A stretch of 64,000 bases of DNA from Ceratothoa steindachneri (GCA_963969495.1 OZ018327.1:36399282-36463281), one strand, 5' to 3'. Positions 1-10,886 are shown, counted from the first letter of the stretch. Notes: generated from the letters alone by a model not told the origin. A program made the numbers and translations.

Positions 1-29
1 AGACTTTTTCAGATAAACCAAATGCTTAC

Positions 30-132
30 CTATAGTAGCAATATGCTGCACATTTCCTGAAGATACTTGATTATTTTTAACAACCATTTTCACAGAATCG
101 TTAGACGTAATGGTATGAGAATTTTGCGACAT
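30..132 (-). CDS. Putative first coding exon of an unidentified gene, running off the left edge
   Basis: On the minus strand an ATG at 132-130 sits in a strong arthropod start context (TCAAAATG) and opens 34 codons plus one base before a consensus splice donor (ATAG|GTAAGC, intron G at base 29). The peptide begins MSQNSHTIT and contains KMVVKNNQVSSGNVQ; it is hydrophilic, rich in Ser, Asn and Val, with no signal peptide. The frame also stays open to base 1, so the donor is not proven. I do not recognise the family. The codons look like ordinary protein and no transposon motif is nearby. The rest of the gene would lie outside the window on the left. It could be a chance ORF; moderate to low confidence. 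Confidence 0.35.
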
Positions 133-588
133 TTTGACTCAAGGAGGTATATTGTCTATAGTTGGTGTTTATTTCGAGGAAAAGATACAATAAATGATAA
201 AGTTAGGCTATAATTCGTACTAGCCCACGCCAATCACTTAGCCAACTCGAATGCGACAACCTTATTTTCAGACTTGGTGAAAATCAATGGGCTTCTTCAG
301 GGAGGAGTGAAAAGGCTATCCCCAAAACCCCGCGTCCCCTGTTCTCTCAGGTCAATAATGAAATGTATATTTGATAGGCTAATTCAAACACAATTATGGT
401 TCATCTCGACACTAAGTAAATTTATTGCATTTTAATTAATTGATCTGAATTATTTATGCACCTTTAATGAATAAGTTTAAGAATATTGTGAAATGGATGA
501 AAAGAGCAGAAACGTAATGACCAAGCAAGAAAGAAAGAATAAAGGCTCTGCGTTTGCGTACATCATTACTCGTGGGAGGAGAGCAAAG

Positions 589-592
<4 letters not shown>
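133..592. other. No recognised feature (possible upstream region of the left-edge gene)
   Basis: Non-repetitive sequence. I see no coding frame of note and no mobile-element motif. If the exon at 30-132 is real, its 5' UTR or promoter would lie here on the minus strand, but I see no clear TATA box. Confidence 0.3.

Positions 593-663
<71 letters not shown>
593..663. repeat. (TA)n microsatellite
   Basis: About 35 uninterrupted TA units, ending directly against repeat family A copy 1 (ACCAGGCAATGG). Confidence 0.97.
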
Positions 664-665
<2 letters not shown>

Positions 666-1104
666 AGGCAATGGTTCGCCACTCCACGCCTACGGGGGCA
701 GCTTGCGCTTCGCTACTAAGATTAAAATTTAAAATCTAAAAAAAAGCAGCCATGGTTAAATTTGTATAAATTTTCTGAACTTCGCCAATTATAATAATTT
801 TAAAAGGAACTCTAAACTAAATTTTCCCCCTTTCAAAATATCAGGTTGCTAAAATATAGATTTATAGAAGAAGATATATAAAATTAAATTTTCTGAACTT
901 CACCATTTGTAATTCTTTGGGTTTTAAAATTTTCACAAAATTTCGATACTTATTTATTTCTGAACTTCACCATTTTGTTTTTTAATATTATAAAAGAATT
1001 ATTAGAAATAACTTTGATACAAAACCTAAGTCCTAACCAAACTAAGATAAAAATTATTATTCAAATACTCCAAAAAATCCCCTTCTTAATTATAGAGTTA
1101 GTGA

Positions 1105-1106
<2 letters not shown>
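664..1106 (-). repeat. Dispersed repeat family A, copy 1 (longest)
   Basis: A roughly 440-bp unit lying between two (TA)n tracts. One end is GC-rich (CCAGGCAATGG, then TTGCGCTTCGCTACTAA); the body is AT-rich and repeats the phrase TCTGAACTTC.CCA at least three times. The same unit occurs in the opposite orientation at 6004-6374 and 15802-16197. No coding capacity is visible, so it is probably a non-autonomous element. I see no clear terminal inverted repeat, and the class is unknown. Confidence 0.8.
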
Positions 1107-1185
<79 letters not shown>

Positions 1186-1190
1186 ATATA
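1107..1190. repeat. (TA)n microsatellite with one slip
   Basis: TA dinucleotides with a single TT interruption near 1174. It bounds the other side of repeat A copy 1. Confidence 0.97.
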
Positions 1191-1930
1191 CGTGACACGG
1201 TGATGCTCAATAACCCATAGGAATAAGGAAATATTATTCATAAGCGTTTTCGGCTTTTTATAAGACCAAACAAACATATTAAGAAAAAGAAAGGCAGAGA
1301 TAAAAAACAAGATAAAATAATATAGACTTTTCTAGCCTTCGGCTTAGCCGAGGAGAAACACACACACACACACACGCCTCCGACTTTATCAAAGTTAAAA
1401 CACATCAGGTGTGGTTAGTAAACGGATGGACTCCCGGTTCGGGTTGTCGTTAATCTCCACTCAGAAATAAAGGCATCATAATCAGTGCAGATCGGTGGTA
1501 AACATCATATCTAAAAATAATTTGTGCTATGTCCCACAAAATTACCCAGGTTTAGAGATTTTAATATTTCTAGCTAAATTTGACATATTTTTAATCTTTT
1601 TGTTGTTTTTTAATCAATTTAATCGTGGTTAAACAATATACTTTTGGAGCTTTCTGCTTTAACTGAACGGTACCAAAAATATATTATTATAGGCACCAGT
1701 CCAAAATAATGGATTGCGCAGAAGTCTTTTCTCCAGGTCAGTTAACGGCTCCATGCTGCTATAACAATTTGTGCTACTTTTTTACTCTTAGGATTTTGTT
1801 TTGTTTTTTAAATACTAAGGTTTGGTATTTATGATACGAGCCATATGCAAAAATGAAGGCTCAGAATCTGAATGACTAAATTTATAAGTTCTTTGAAACC
1901 CTCAGAATGCAGTTAATATGAAGACAGCGA
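1191..1930. other. Unassigned AT-rich sequence with a short (CA)n
   Basis: Contains (CA)9 at 1358-1375. No gene or transposon motif recognised. Confidence 0.5.
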
Positions 1931-2560
1931 GTTTTCATAGTCACAGCTTATCTGAAAACCAAAAGCTTAAAACAAGTAAGTATGGCTTCGAATAGCAATT
2001 TCTCGATAGAGCTTCCTCAATCAAACAGGCAATTTTGAAGAATGTTCGTAAATAGAAAGAAGAAAGAACGCTTGTCAATCTGAACAAAGGCCATCCTAGA
2101 ACTTCAAAGACAGAAGAGAACATTCAACATGTGCTACATTTATTGATGGAACATCCCAAATTGTCCGCCAAACGAAATGATACAGAACTCTCACGAATCA
2201 CATTTCATCGAATAGTTGGGGAAGATTTGAAATTGTACCGAATGCAAATTCCACATCAACTCAGAGAAAGAGATCGACCTCGCCGTCTAAAATTTGCTCA
2301 GTGGTTTCTTGAAAATCTCCAAAGATTCACAGAGAAGTTAGTGGTTCAAGGGGCATTATTTATGCATTGTCTAGTCAACCAGGCAAATTCGCCGTCAGTG
2401 TGGACCAAAAAATCATCAGCCTGGAAATCACATCTACAAAAATTTCTCTTTATGGTATGATTGTACAGCAATGGGTTAATTGACCTGGTCCTTTTCTATG
2501 GCAATCTACATGGTAAAGCTTACCGCCAAATGATATACCGAGAAATCTTTCCATAAATAT
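1931..2560 (+). pseudogene. Decayed mariner-type transposase, fossil 1
   Basis: Three-frame reading gives a helix-turn-helix linker (NLNKGHPRTSKTEENIQHV), then a stretch typical of IS630/Tc1/mariner transposases (SAKRNDTELSRITFHRIV ... RLKFAQWFLEN), then remnants of the first catalytic strand and the W-x-K-K-S segment (about 2340-2455). The longest open stretch is 2131-2460. The first catalytic Asp motif (SDEA.FHL in relatives) is mutated, and the second and third catalytic motifs are absent. A related but different copy lies at 55,070-56,300. It is dead, frameshifted and truncated; no terminal repeats were found. Confidence 0.65.
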
Positions 2561-3191
2561 TTGTTGTTTATGGAAACCGATTTAATTGTATTTAGTTAAT
2601 GCAGGACGGAGCTCTTGCTCACAGGAGGGTATTGCGAAGGAACGCTTGCAGGAAGTCTTCCACCAGAGTAATTATTTAAGGCCAGGGGGTGTGTGGGGGG
2701 GGGCGCTTCGCCCGCGCTCACATCTGAACCCGCCCGCAGCCGGCTGACAAAGTTACTTAAAAACTCATAGAAAAACAAGCAGTAGGCCTACACTTACACG
2801 TGTTGTATGTGTTTGTGAGCATCAGCTATGACAGATGACGTAATAGCAACACGCATATTAGAGCCAATCAAAGTATACCATTTGATGATTGATGGATTTT
2901 CGTTGTTTGAGGGGTGTGAGTTTTTATTCCCAGTTAAAACATCAACACTTCTGAATGTGTGATAAATTCAAATATGTCATGTTTCATTTATTTTATGTAC
3001 TCTTCTCTCATCTGTTTTCAGTTGCAATGGCGATTCCAAAAGAATACATTCACGTACCATAAAGTGACATTTTATTTCTCCTCTCGCTCTGGGACGCTTG
3101 CCTCGAAGCCTGCCCCCTCCCCTCTCCCCCCTCTCCCCAGCTACCGTCCCAAACCGTCCTCAACGGCTTTCTTTTATTACAGTTTATAATA
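2561..3191. other. Unassigned; GC-rich patch and pyrimidine-rich patch
   Basis: Bases 2690-2760 are G/C-rich with a run of Gs. Bases 3080-3160 are C/T-rich. No recognised coding or RNA feature. Confidence 0.4.
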
Positions 3192-3854
3192 CAGTCATGG
3201 CCAAAGGTTTTGAGACTAATGTATATATTTTTCTAGTCGTTTTAAAATTTCTGTGATAGGAATAATATTGTAACATTTAAATTATTGCAAATTTATTAAA
3301 AAGTTAGCAATTAAAAAAAAGACAAAAAAAACCGGTGCATTCATTCGCTGAATCTCAAATCGCGCTCTGGTCCACTTCATGGAGCTTTGTTATTCGATCA
3401 AATGGGTAAAATTATGACAAAATGGGTTACATGAATGATGTGTAATTACAGAACTACATAAACAATGACCAGCAAAGACCCTAGGATCTGTTCAAGGGAA
3501 GCCCGATTACCACAGCCGGTGGTAATCATATCCCGAACAAAATGACTTATCTATTGTTAATATATCAGGCTTTTGTTTCTTCTTCTTTTAATATCCTTTT
3601 TCTTTTTCTTTACTCTTTTGATACTACGGTACACACTTATTTACATGTGTACCCTTTGACACGCACACGGGGGAGAGGGGCGAATAGGCTTGTAAAAAAA
3701 AATAAAGGTATAGGGTAGGGCAGACAAAAAAAGAAAACGGAACGACCATTCGTTCACATGCCATGCGGCAGGACGTCGCTAGAATACTTTTATTCATTCT
3801 TTCATTTTTAGTACTTAAATTTTTATGATGTATGACGTTTTCATCGGTGTCTCC

Positions 3855-4225
3855 TACTCTGCAATATTTACACTAATATTAAAATACTTATGTGGTTGTT
3901 TGAACATATTCACTAACGTTCTTTCCACTACAATGTGGGGTAGGCTATTCCACATCTGTGTGATCTTAAAAGTGAAGTAATTTGGGGCTAGAGTAGAGTT
4001 AAAGCGCTTATTTACTAATTTGAAACCGTTTTGATCATTTAAAATTTTGAATACTTCCATCAACTGCCCACGTAATCGTCTACTTGGAAAGGATAATATC
4101 TTTTTGTACAAATCAATATTCGAATCTTTTTGAATTCCAGAAAGGGTTCTTTCTAAAAGAAAGCGGGCAATCATTGTTGCCCTGCACCAGAGTGCCCTGA
4201 AATCCAAGCAGATAGTTGCTAAGAG
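3855..4225 (-). pseudogene. LINE reverse-transcriptase C-terminal fragment (CR1/jockey type)
   Basis: Minus-strand reading gives the post-polymerase signature of non-LTR elements: RRLRGQLMEVFKILN, then FNSTLAPNYFTFKITQMWN and SLPHIVVE, ending before a stop at 3854. This is the part of LINE ORF2 downstream of the YADD palm. No palm, endonuclease or ORF1 accompanies it, so it is a 5'-truncated or cut fragment, lying inside the Tc1 element. Confidence 0.7.
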
Positions 4226-4236
4226 TATTGCATTAG

Positions 4237-4731
4237 GTGGTACCAATTTTAGGATCATTAAAGATTGATTACACTTCTGTAAAGAAGTATCATGGGCAAC
4301 CAAGAGCCTCAAATAAATGCCAAGATCGCCTCCTAGTAAGGTCCCAGGTCAAGAGTAGGGTCGCTTCTAGTGGTAAGTTTGCTCAAGATTGCATAGTAGC
4401 GGGTGCGAACGCTTCAGTGTGTACAGTGATGCGGTGACATCGAGATTGGTTTCAAGTCGAGAAGGGCTGCAAAGAAGCCTCATTTCACCACGAAGAACCT
4501 TACGGATAAACGCCACTTTTGTTGGAAGATCCCTCGTTAGGGGGAGAAAAGGGGAGCACTTTCACGATTCCTGTGTCGTGTCTATGGGAAAACATCTGGA
4601 CCCTTCTCCATGTCTGCGGCTGCTTTTTATCCATGGAAACTGGAGAACTAACATTTTGCCCAAAAACACTGCCATGAACTCAAAATGGTAGCAAAACGTT
4701 CTTTATCAGCACCTTTCCCAAAAATTCAGTG
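4237..4731 (+). pseudogene. Tc1-like transposase, N-terminal half
   Basis: Frames +1 to +3 read together give the paired HTH region of Tc1 transposases: KYHGQPRASNKCQDRLLVRS, then SGKFAQDCIVAGANASVCTV, followed by a basic linker and the first part of the catalytic core up to about 4725. The DNA-binding domain normally recognises the terminal inverted repeats. Frameshifts occur near 4435 and downstream, and the first catalytic Asp motif is not clearly readable. The frame is cut at 4731 by the MITE and resumes at 5653. Confidence 0.75.
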
Positions 4732-5649
4732 CAGTAGTTCCCAAACTTTTTCTAATCTTTACCCACTTTTCATATATGATCCTCCTCCATGGACCCCCTC
4801 TTCCCCCTAATCCACATCTCGTGACTCCAGTGACTGTAGTCCTACATATATTTAGGTCCATTATGAAAAAGCTCCGGCATTACCTGTAATTTTATTCATT
4901 CCACCTCATATTTTTCTCTTCTCAAATACTGAATTATGGAAACTTAAATTTACTTTTTGCCAAATCTCAAATAAACATTAAAATGGTACTGATGAAGTAA
5001 TTCGATGCACATAAAATAGTTTCTATAATTTGAGAGTAGGCCTACCTATAATTAAAACTGATAATTTCTAAAGGCCTTTCTCCAATATACAATAGAAAAA
5101 TAAATTTCCCTGGATAAGAAGTGTAATCAAAAGCAATCTTCTCTTTTTTTATTACTGACAAATTTAATAATTCTGAACTAAAACCTATCATAGGGAGTCA
5201 TAAATACCGAAACCAAGACCTTCAGTGGAAACATCATCACCTCTTCTGCCAGAAAGAACCGGAAGAACCTTCATGTGAAAGTTCATTTCCTTCAAAAACC
5301 AATTAAGCTCAATGTGAAGGGTGATGTTGAAGGCCATCAACCAGCATCTTAATTCTTGGGTTTGTTTCACTCAAAGCATATCATAGGTCATGTTTCAGAT
5401 CAAGTCTATTGCGATATTTTGATTTCATATACAAAAGTTGAGAGAATGCAGCCTCATAGGAATAAGTGGATGCAGGGGGGGGAGTATTTGGAGGAAAGCT
5501 AAGTTGCATAAGTTTGGGTATGAAGCTGCCATTGATGACTAAAATACTGTGAGAGATTCCGTTTCAAACTTCATACAGATTTTTATGGGTAGCCTCAGCT
5601 TATGGCCCCTCAAATTTTGCTTTATGGACCCACAGTTTGGGAACTATTG
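4732..5649. mobile_element. hAT-type non-autonomous element (MITE), about 918 bp
   Basis: The termini are inverted copies: left CAGTAGTTCCCAAACTTT, right AGTTTGGGAACTATTG. This matches the CAGTGGTTCCCAAAC ends common in animal hAT MITEs. No transposase frame is inside. It disrupts the Tc1 catalytic region just before the DNAPCH motif. An 8-bp target duplication is expected but is not convincing (ATTCAGTG against TCTTAGTA). Confidence 0.72.
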
Positions 5650-5652
5650 TCT

Positions 5653-5955
5653 TAGTATGATTGCGCACCTTGTCACAAAACAAAGGTAATATCAATGTTC
5701 TTGGCTGAAAATAACATCTAATTTTTAGGACCTTGGCCCGGGAATTGGCCAGATTTGAACCCAATGGAGAATTTGTAGGCGATAAGCCAACTGGCAGTTG
5801 ATAAACAGAAGACATTCGATTGCGAGCAGCTGCGGGTGCTTACTGAACAAAAATGGAGCGATATCAGTCAAGATATCATCGCAAGTTTGTTCTTCAACAT
5901 GCCAAAACGAATTGAAACAGTCCTGAAGAACAAAGGACTTCATTGTAAATATTGA
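5653..5955 (+). pseudogene. Tc1-like transposase, C-terminal half
   Basis: Reads DCAPCHKTK (the second catalytic Asp, normally DNAPCHTA), then WPGNWPDLNPMENL (the WPGNSPDLNPIENLW box with the last acidic residue), and a C-terminal tail ending in RIETVLKNKGLHCKY and a stop at about 5955. There are stop codons after AENNI and after ENL. It continues the frame cut by the MITE at 4732-5649. Confidence 0.85.
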
Positions 5956-6003
5956 TTGTGCGCATCAATTGAGTGTATTTATTAATAATATGGGTTTTCG
6001 TAA

Positions 6004-6374
6004 TATGTTTTTTTTATCAAAGTTATTTATAATAATTCTTTTATAATATAAAAAAACAAAATGGTGAAGTTCAGAAACAAATATAAGTATCAAAATTTTG
6101 TGAATTTTTTAAAACCTAAAGAATTACAAATGGTGAAGTTCAGAAAATTTATTTTTATATATCTTTTTCTATAACTATATTTTAGCAACGTGATATTTTG
6201 AAAGAGGGGAAATTTAGTTAAGAGTTCCTTTTTAAAATTATTATAATTGGCGAAGTTGAGAAAATTTCTAAAAATTTAACCAGGGCTGCTTTTTTTTTAG
6301 ATTTTAAATTTTAATCTTAGTAGCGAAGCGCAAGCTCCTCCCCATAGGGGCAAGTGGCGAACCCATTGCCTGGT
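6004..6374 (+). repeat. Dispersed repeat family A, copy 2
   Basis: Inverted relative to copy 1. It shares ATGGTGAAGTTCAGAAA (twice), the TTTAGCAACGTGATATTTTGA segment and the GC-rich end AGCGAAGCGCAAGCTCC...ACCCATTGCCTGG. It lacks the outer 80 bp present in copies 1 and 3 and abuts the Tc1 3' end. Confidence 0.85.
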
Positions 6375-7782
6375 TTTATTATAAGACAAAATATATTGGT
6401 CTTAATATTTTCCCTTGTTTTATAGTATTACAACTTTTGCCGAGTAAACTGTAGGTTTTTAGCTGTTTGTTTCCTGTCCTTGATGTCTCAAGGTCTCGAT
6501 GTAGGGGGGGGAGGGTTACCGCCCCGTATCCACCTAGACTGGCTACGAGTTACCTCACAAAACGAGGCCTATTGGTGTCAGTGGTCGAACTCTGGATAGG
6601 TACTAACCAAGAATACGACTTGCCACCCAAGGCCAATAATAAGAGAAGGTGCTCGGTGCTGACAAGACTCGTGAGGGGAGTGATGTTGCCTATTATAGTT
6701 TATGGTGCTATAGTGAGGGGGTAATGAGCCACAAATAGGGATTTGTGGCTTAGCTAGCTTTTTTTTTCTGCTTGATCTCACTCTTACATCAACATTTATG
6801 GCTCATTTGTTTTGTCTTTTTACAGTTTTAATCAGTAATGAAAAACAAATAAATCCCATGTGAAAAGAGCTAGTACCAGCAGGCGCGAATCTAGGGGGCT
6901 GATGAGGCTGAAGCTCCCCCCCCCCCTACAAATTTCAGATCCGTTTATGTTTATATTTCTTTTTTTTAGGTCATACTTGTATTCTGATATTCAGACAGTT
7001 ATGTAATAATAAAGAATATATATAAACAGTTTTTTAAACCGTTGCGATCGAATGTATCATATATGATACATGTCTAAAATGGAAGTAAATCTCGAAAATA
7101 ATGATTAATTCAGTATTATATCTTAGTTGACGTCCAAAAACTACAATTCATAATTTTCCGATGTGTGGAAAGAAATTGGGATCTGAGAGAGTCATTGCTT
7201 ACTCCTTTATGAGATGCTGTAATTTATTATCATTTCTGTCTATTATAAACCTTATTAATCATCGATGCCCTTTTCTCAGACTACTCAGAGGGAGGAATTC
7301 AGGTTAGGTTCCCACCCAAATTTTATCCTGGATCCTTTAAACGATAAAGCAGGCGAAACTTTTTCGTATTATGTATAATAGACATATAACTATTTTTCGT
7401 TGAAGTAAATGGAAAGTGTGTATGTCTTATTTGTAGAGAGTCAGTTGCAGTGTATAAAAAATACAATCTTGTACGTCCTTATTTGACTAAGCATATGGAG
7501 TTTTAAAAACTTGAAGAGAGAGTGCGTTTATACAATGTAACATTCGGTTTCCAAAAGACATAATGAAAATACTTCCGCAACGCAAGAAAGGTATGAAGTG
7601 TGTGATCTCATTGCAAAGAAGTTGAAGCAACATACCGAGAATGAGTTTGTTAAATTGTATAAGGTGCAGTGTGTAATTTTTCGACTAACTTTAATGTAAA
7701 AGAAAATAAAGCAGAGTTTATTTATACATATATATTTACCAAAGTAACATGTCAAAGACTTTAAGGATTTACTATTAATTGT
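6375..7782. other. Unassigned intergenic sequence
   Basis: No recognised gene. A short frame at 6467-6724 ends in MLPIIVYGAIV, faintly like a LINE tail, but the support is too thin for a call. At 6876-6900 a GC-rich stretch followed by a C-run may be one end of a decayed MITE. Confidence 0.4.
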
Positions 7783-8782
7783 ATTCAATGAAATTGCCGT
7801 CCGCATCAACCATGGCCTTCAGGGGGCGTCGGAACCTGCTGCAGGCCTTCTCGACGGTACCCCTGTTTAATGGTGAAAACTGTTGTGATCCTGGACCTAA
7901 ACTCCGCATTAGTGGTGAAAGGGGACTTGTTGGTCACTTTCAATCACCCCACACACATAGTCCAGGGTTTTGCAGTCTGGAGAATTAGGAGGTTAGATGT
8001 TCAGAGTGATGTGGTCAAAGAAGTTGTCTGATAGCCAAGACTGGACCCTCCAGCTTGTGTGGCATGGTGCAGAGACCTGTCGCCACATTTATCGGTCTTC
8101 CAAGATCCAACTCTTGGACCCAGGGTAACACAAACTTTCCCCATAAACTTGATGTAGCCCCCCAGGAAAATAAATGGGGTCATAACGTAGCCCTCGGTAC
8201 TGACCACCCTAAATGCCCTGTTGTAGACCCAGAACATGGTCTTCATCACTTTCCGCATATCTTTGGGGGACACAGCAAGCCAGCGGTTGTCTTGCGAGTT
8301 CACCACCTGGTCCTGGCAAAAATTCTTCTTGTGTGAGAAGAACCAAAGCATGCCAGACTTGAAGGGGGTGCTTCAGTTTGTTCACAAGCTTCGCAACATG
8401 TTCTTTCCGCTTGTCATTCATCTTCTGTGACAGAAACTGGCCCTTTCTTATCTTTTATGAGTAGTATAAGTAGTATAAGTAGTATACACAAGCTGCGTAA
8501 TCAGGACTCTGACACTCCCTTCTTCCTGGCTATGAACCTCATTGACTTGCTGGAATCGTTGTCAACGATGGATTGGATCTGGACGATAAATTCGGCTGTT
8601 CATTTAGTATCAGAACGTTTAGAGTGAGGTTTACGATCCGTCGCCCCCTCGTAATCACAGCCTGACTCATCTAACTCACCCATGAACTTCTGCACCGTCC
8701 TCAGATTGACACCCAAACACTCGGAGATCTTTGCATTAGAGTTCCCGTGTGAATCCCAAGCAGGCCAGCTTTCCTTTTCCAT
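7783..8782 (-). pseudogene. Mariner-family transposase, near full length but broken
   Basis: Minus-strand reading shows an N-terminal helix-turn-helix (SNAKISECLGVNLRTVQKFM), a linker (KRKEHVAKLVNKLKHP), the catalytic region around MLWFFSHKKNFCQDQVVNSQ (normally FFSDEK, so the first catalytic Asp is His here) and NRWLAVSPKDM, then FIFLGGYIKFMGKV. The C-terminal end is readable near 7790-7985 with the sense TNKSPFTTNAEFRSRI. The DNA around the second and third catalytic Asp residues is deleted between about 7990 and 8090. There are at least three frame changes. It is a dead copy of a family different from the 17.7-kb mariner. Confidence 0.75.
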
Positions 8783-9068
8783 GTTTTTGGCAGATTTAAT
8801 TAAGCCATGGTATTGCTTCCTTCGCAGACGATGTACAACTTAGTCTACGATGATAGGACGAGGGGAAAACCGACGCCAGACAACACGCATTTATGGAATT
8901 CAGAGTTGACAACGGCAAATTACCCACCGCACACTGTTTAGTGGCTGTTGCAAAACTTTAACTCCTGAAAAAAGTAAGATTAATTATTTGAGGATATTAA
9001 TTTATCATAAAGCACAATTTCTAGTGGCATAGAAGACATAGTTAAAGATATCCAAGTATCCTTAAAAC

Positions 9069-9425
9069 CAGAGCTGGGCGCGACTTGAATTTTTCCAGCT
9101 GTGACTTTGCCGCCGGATCTGGTGCGACTGCGACTTTGCGACTCTATCTTTGAACCCACCCACCCCCAGTGCGACTCGCCACTTTGCGACGCGACTCCGG
9201 TGCGATTCCGCTAAATTACAAAGTAAACTTTAGCGCGATAACAGAAACATGCTTTTATAAGGCAGAACAACACATATATAAAACAACCGCGGCAATTTCT
9301 TTCAAAAAAGTCGTCTTTGTTCTTATTCAAAGTCGCGGAAAAAGTCGTGGAAAATTGGCGGTGCGACTTTGTTTAGTCCGACAAAGTCGCAAAGTCGCAA
9401 CTCGCTGCCACAACGCCCAGCTCTG
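9069..9425. mobile_element. 357-bp hAT-type MITE inserted in the hAT coding frame
   Basis: Perfect 12-bp inverted ends: CAGAGCTGGGCG on the left and CGCCCAGCTCTG on the right. The 8-bp flanks are CTTAAAAC (9061-9068) and TTTGAAAC (9426-9433), a target duplication with two mismatches. Internally it repeats GCGACTTTGCGACT-like words on both strands near each end (subterminal repeats). The transposase reading SLK|HAVSKF is continuous if the element and one flank are skipped. Confidence 0.88.
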
Positions 9426-9800
9426 TTTGAAACATGCAGTATCAAAGTTCGTCTTTTATTCCATAGCTGTCGATGGGAGAACAGCCACAACGAATACAGT
9501 GCAGTTAGCTGAATTTGTTCGTGGGATAACATCAGACCGCAATAGGAGAAGATTTACTCGCTTTAAAATGGATGCACCGGACGCCATCAATGGTAGGAGG
9601 TAAAAAAGGATTTGTTGCACTAATCCAAAAAGAATTGGAAAGTCGTAAACCTGATTCTAATACCCTAATAGTCTGCCATTGTCTTACTCGCCAGCATTTA
9701 TATGCACAATCTTTGGGTACCAACGAAGCGATGAAAGTGGTAACAAAATGCATTGACTTCATAAAAAATAAGGGAATGAACAAAGGAAATTCAAATATTT

Positions 9801-10086
9801 AGTCGCGTGGACGAGATTCTATAAATATTTTACTTTTCAATGAGTTTTCTTAGCAATAACATCGTAACTATTTGGTTGAATTTAACGAATTTGAAACCTT
9901 TATGTTGTTTTACATTCTCTTTCGAATGATATAATTGCCAAAGTCCTCCCAAGGTTAGGCCGGGAATTATTCAAAGAAGGTCGGATTGCCCTAATTGATG
10001 AAAGTTTTGAAGGTCATAGGGTCACAAGTCAGACTAATTGAGAGCACGCGACTTCGGTCTTTTGACCTTGTTTTAAGAACCTAGGA
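9801..10086 (+). repeat. Dispersed repeat family B, copy 1
   Basis: Starts with TTTAGTCGCGTGGACG and ends near CACGCGACTTCGGTCTTTTG, giving a short inverted terminal word AGTCGCGTG/CACGCGACT. The core shares ATTCTCTTTCGAATGATATAA and TTAGGCCGGGAATTAT with copy 2 at 32,795-33,180. No coding potential. It interrupts the hAT transposase. Confidence 0.75.
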
Positions 10087-10886
10087 GTACAAAATGGTCA
10101 TTTGGTGTTCCATTGTTAAGTTCGCTTGTTGAGCAAACGTTATATTATGCTTGAGCGTTTCTATGAACTTAGACATGCTGTAGAACTCTTCCTGGGTGTC
10201 AAAGGCATTCTAGTGATGGAGTTAGATGACCATAATTGGGTATGTGATTTGGCATTTGTGATGGACATCACTTGTCATATAAATGCTCTTAATCTGGAAG
10301 TACAACGGTCGAATCAACTTGTTACCAATCTTCTCGCCAATACCAAAAAAAGGTATGAGAAAATGTTGGAATTGTTTATAGTTAGGTTAAAGAGAAACTG
10401 TATGATGCATTTACTAACCCTGAAAGAGCAGAAACCAGATCGACAGTAGAGTATGCTACAGGGTGTTCTAATCTTCTGAAGGAATTTTCAACGACGTTCT
10501 CACACTTACAGTCATGGATATGTGAAACTCCTTTTGATGCGATGCCAGATGTAGTTTCCCATTTCTTACAACTTGAATTAATTCACTTACAATCAAACAA
10601 TTACCTGAAATTTAAATTTAATAGTTCATTTTTTGAGTTTTATAAATTTCATGGACTGCAACTACTGAAGAATATCCGCTTTTGCCGAATCACGCTTTGA
10701 AAATTGCATCGTTTACCACCGCGAACGATACGAGCAATTTTCTTCCCAAACATAGCTAATAATAATCACTTCCACGCTAGACCCACATACAATAATCATG
10801 CAATTCAACTCAGAATTTCTTCATCTTCACACTCATCTAACATCTTTGAACTTTGCAAAGCGAAACAGACCCAAACTTCTTTCTAA

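Larger units (their letters stand above)
3192..5995 (+). mobile_element. Tc1-like DNA transposon, interrupted by two insertions
   Basis: The left end is the classic Tc1 terminus CAGTCATGGCCAAAGGTTTTG, preceded by a TA target dinucleotide (3190-3191). The N-terminal transposase part is at about 4237-4730 and the C-terminal part at about 5653-5955. Between the left end and the transposase lies LINE-derived sequence (about 3500-4230), and a hAT-type MITE (4732-5649) splits the catalytic region. The same 5' and 3' sequences recur, joined by an internal deletion, at 12,431-12,830, which supports one element family. The right terminal inverted repeat is not recognisable; repeat A copy 2 starts where it should be. 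Confidence 0.8.
8994..10886 (+). pseudogene. hAT-derived transposase (GTF2IRD2/ZBED5-like), split by two insertions
   Basis: Pieces in order: IEDIVKDIQVSLK (9030-9068), then after the MITE HAVSKFVFYSIAVDG and NTVQLAEFVRGIT (first catalytic region), PSMVGGKKGFVALIQKELES, NTLIVCHCLTRQHLYAQSLG and CIDFIKNKGMN (9570-9800). After repeat B come FYELRHAVELFLGVKG, LDDHNWVCDLAFVMDITCHI (10,126-10,449), then LQLELIHLQSN, and finally the hAT dimerisation end LRISSSSHSSNIFELCKAKQ (about 10,810-10,875). This order matches the hAT-like proteins domesticated as GTF2IRD2 and related genes in vertebrates. Several frameshifts and the two insertions show it is dead. Confidence 0.82.

Noticed and set aside
454..739. 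Open frames of alternating Tyr-Ile over the TA tracts (also at 975-1310, 12.9-13.2, 15.3-15.6, 23.0-23.5, 30.7-31.3 and 43.95-44.2 kb)
   Set aside because: They are translations of (TA)n microsatellites and carry no gene evidence.
1420..1460. tRNA-like word CCCGGTTCGGGTT
   Set aside because: No acceptor stem or anticodon arm could be folded around it.
2596..2778. Pro/Ser-rich minus ORF
   Set aside because: Composition of a GC-rich patch only; no motif.
8055..8430. Plus-strand ORFs opposite the mariner transposase
   Set aside because: Antisense shadows of the minus-strand transposase.
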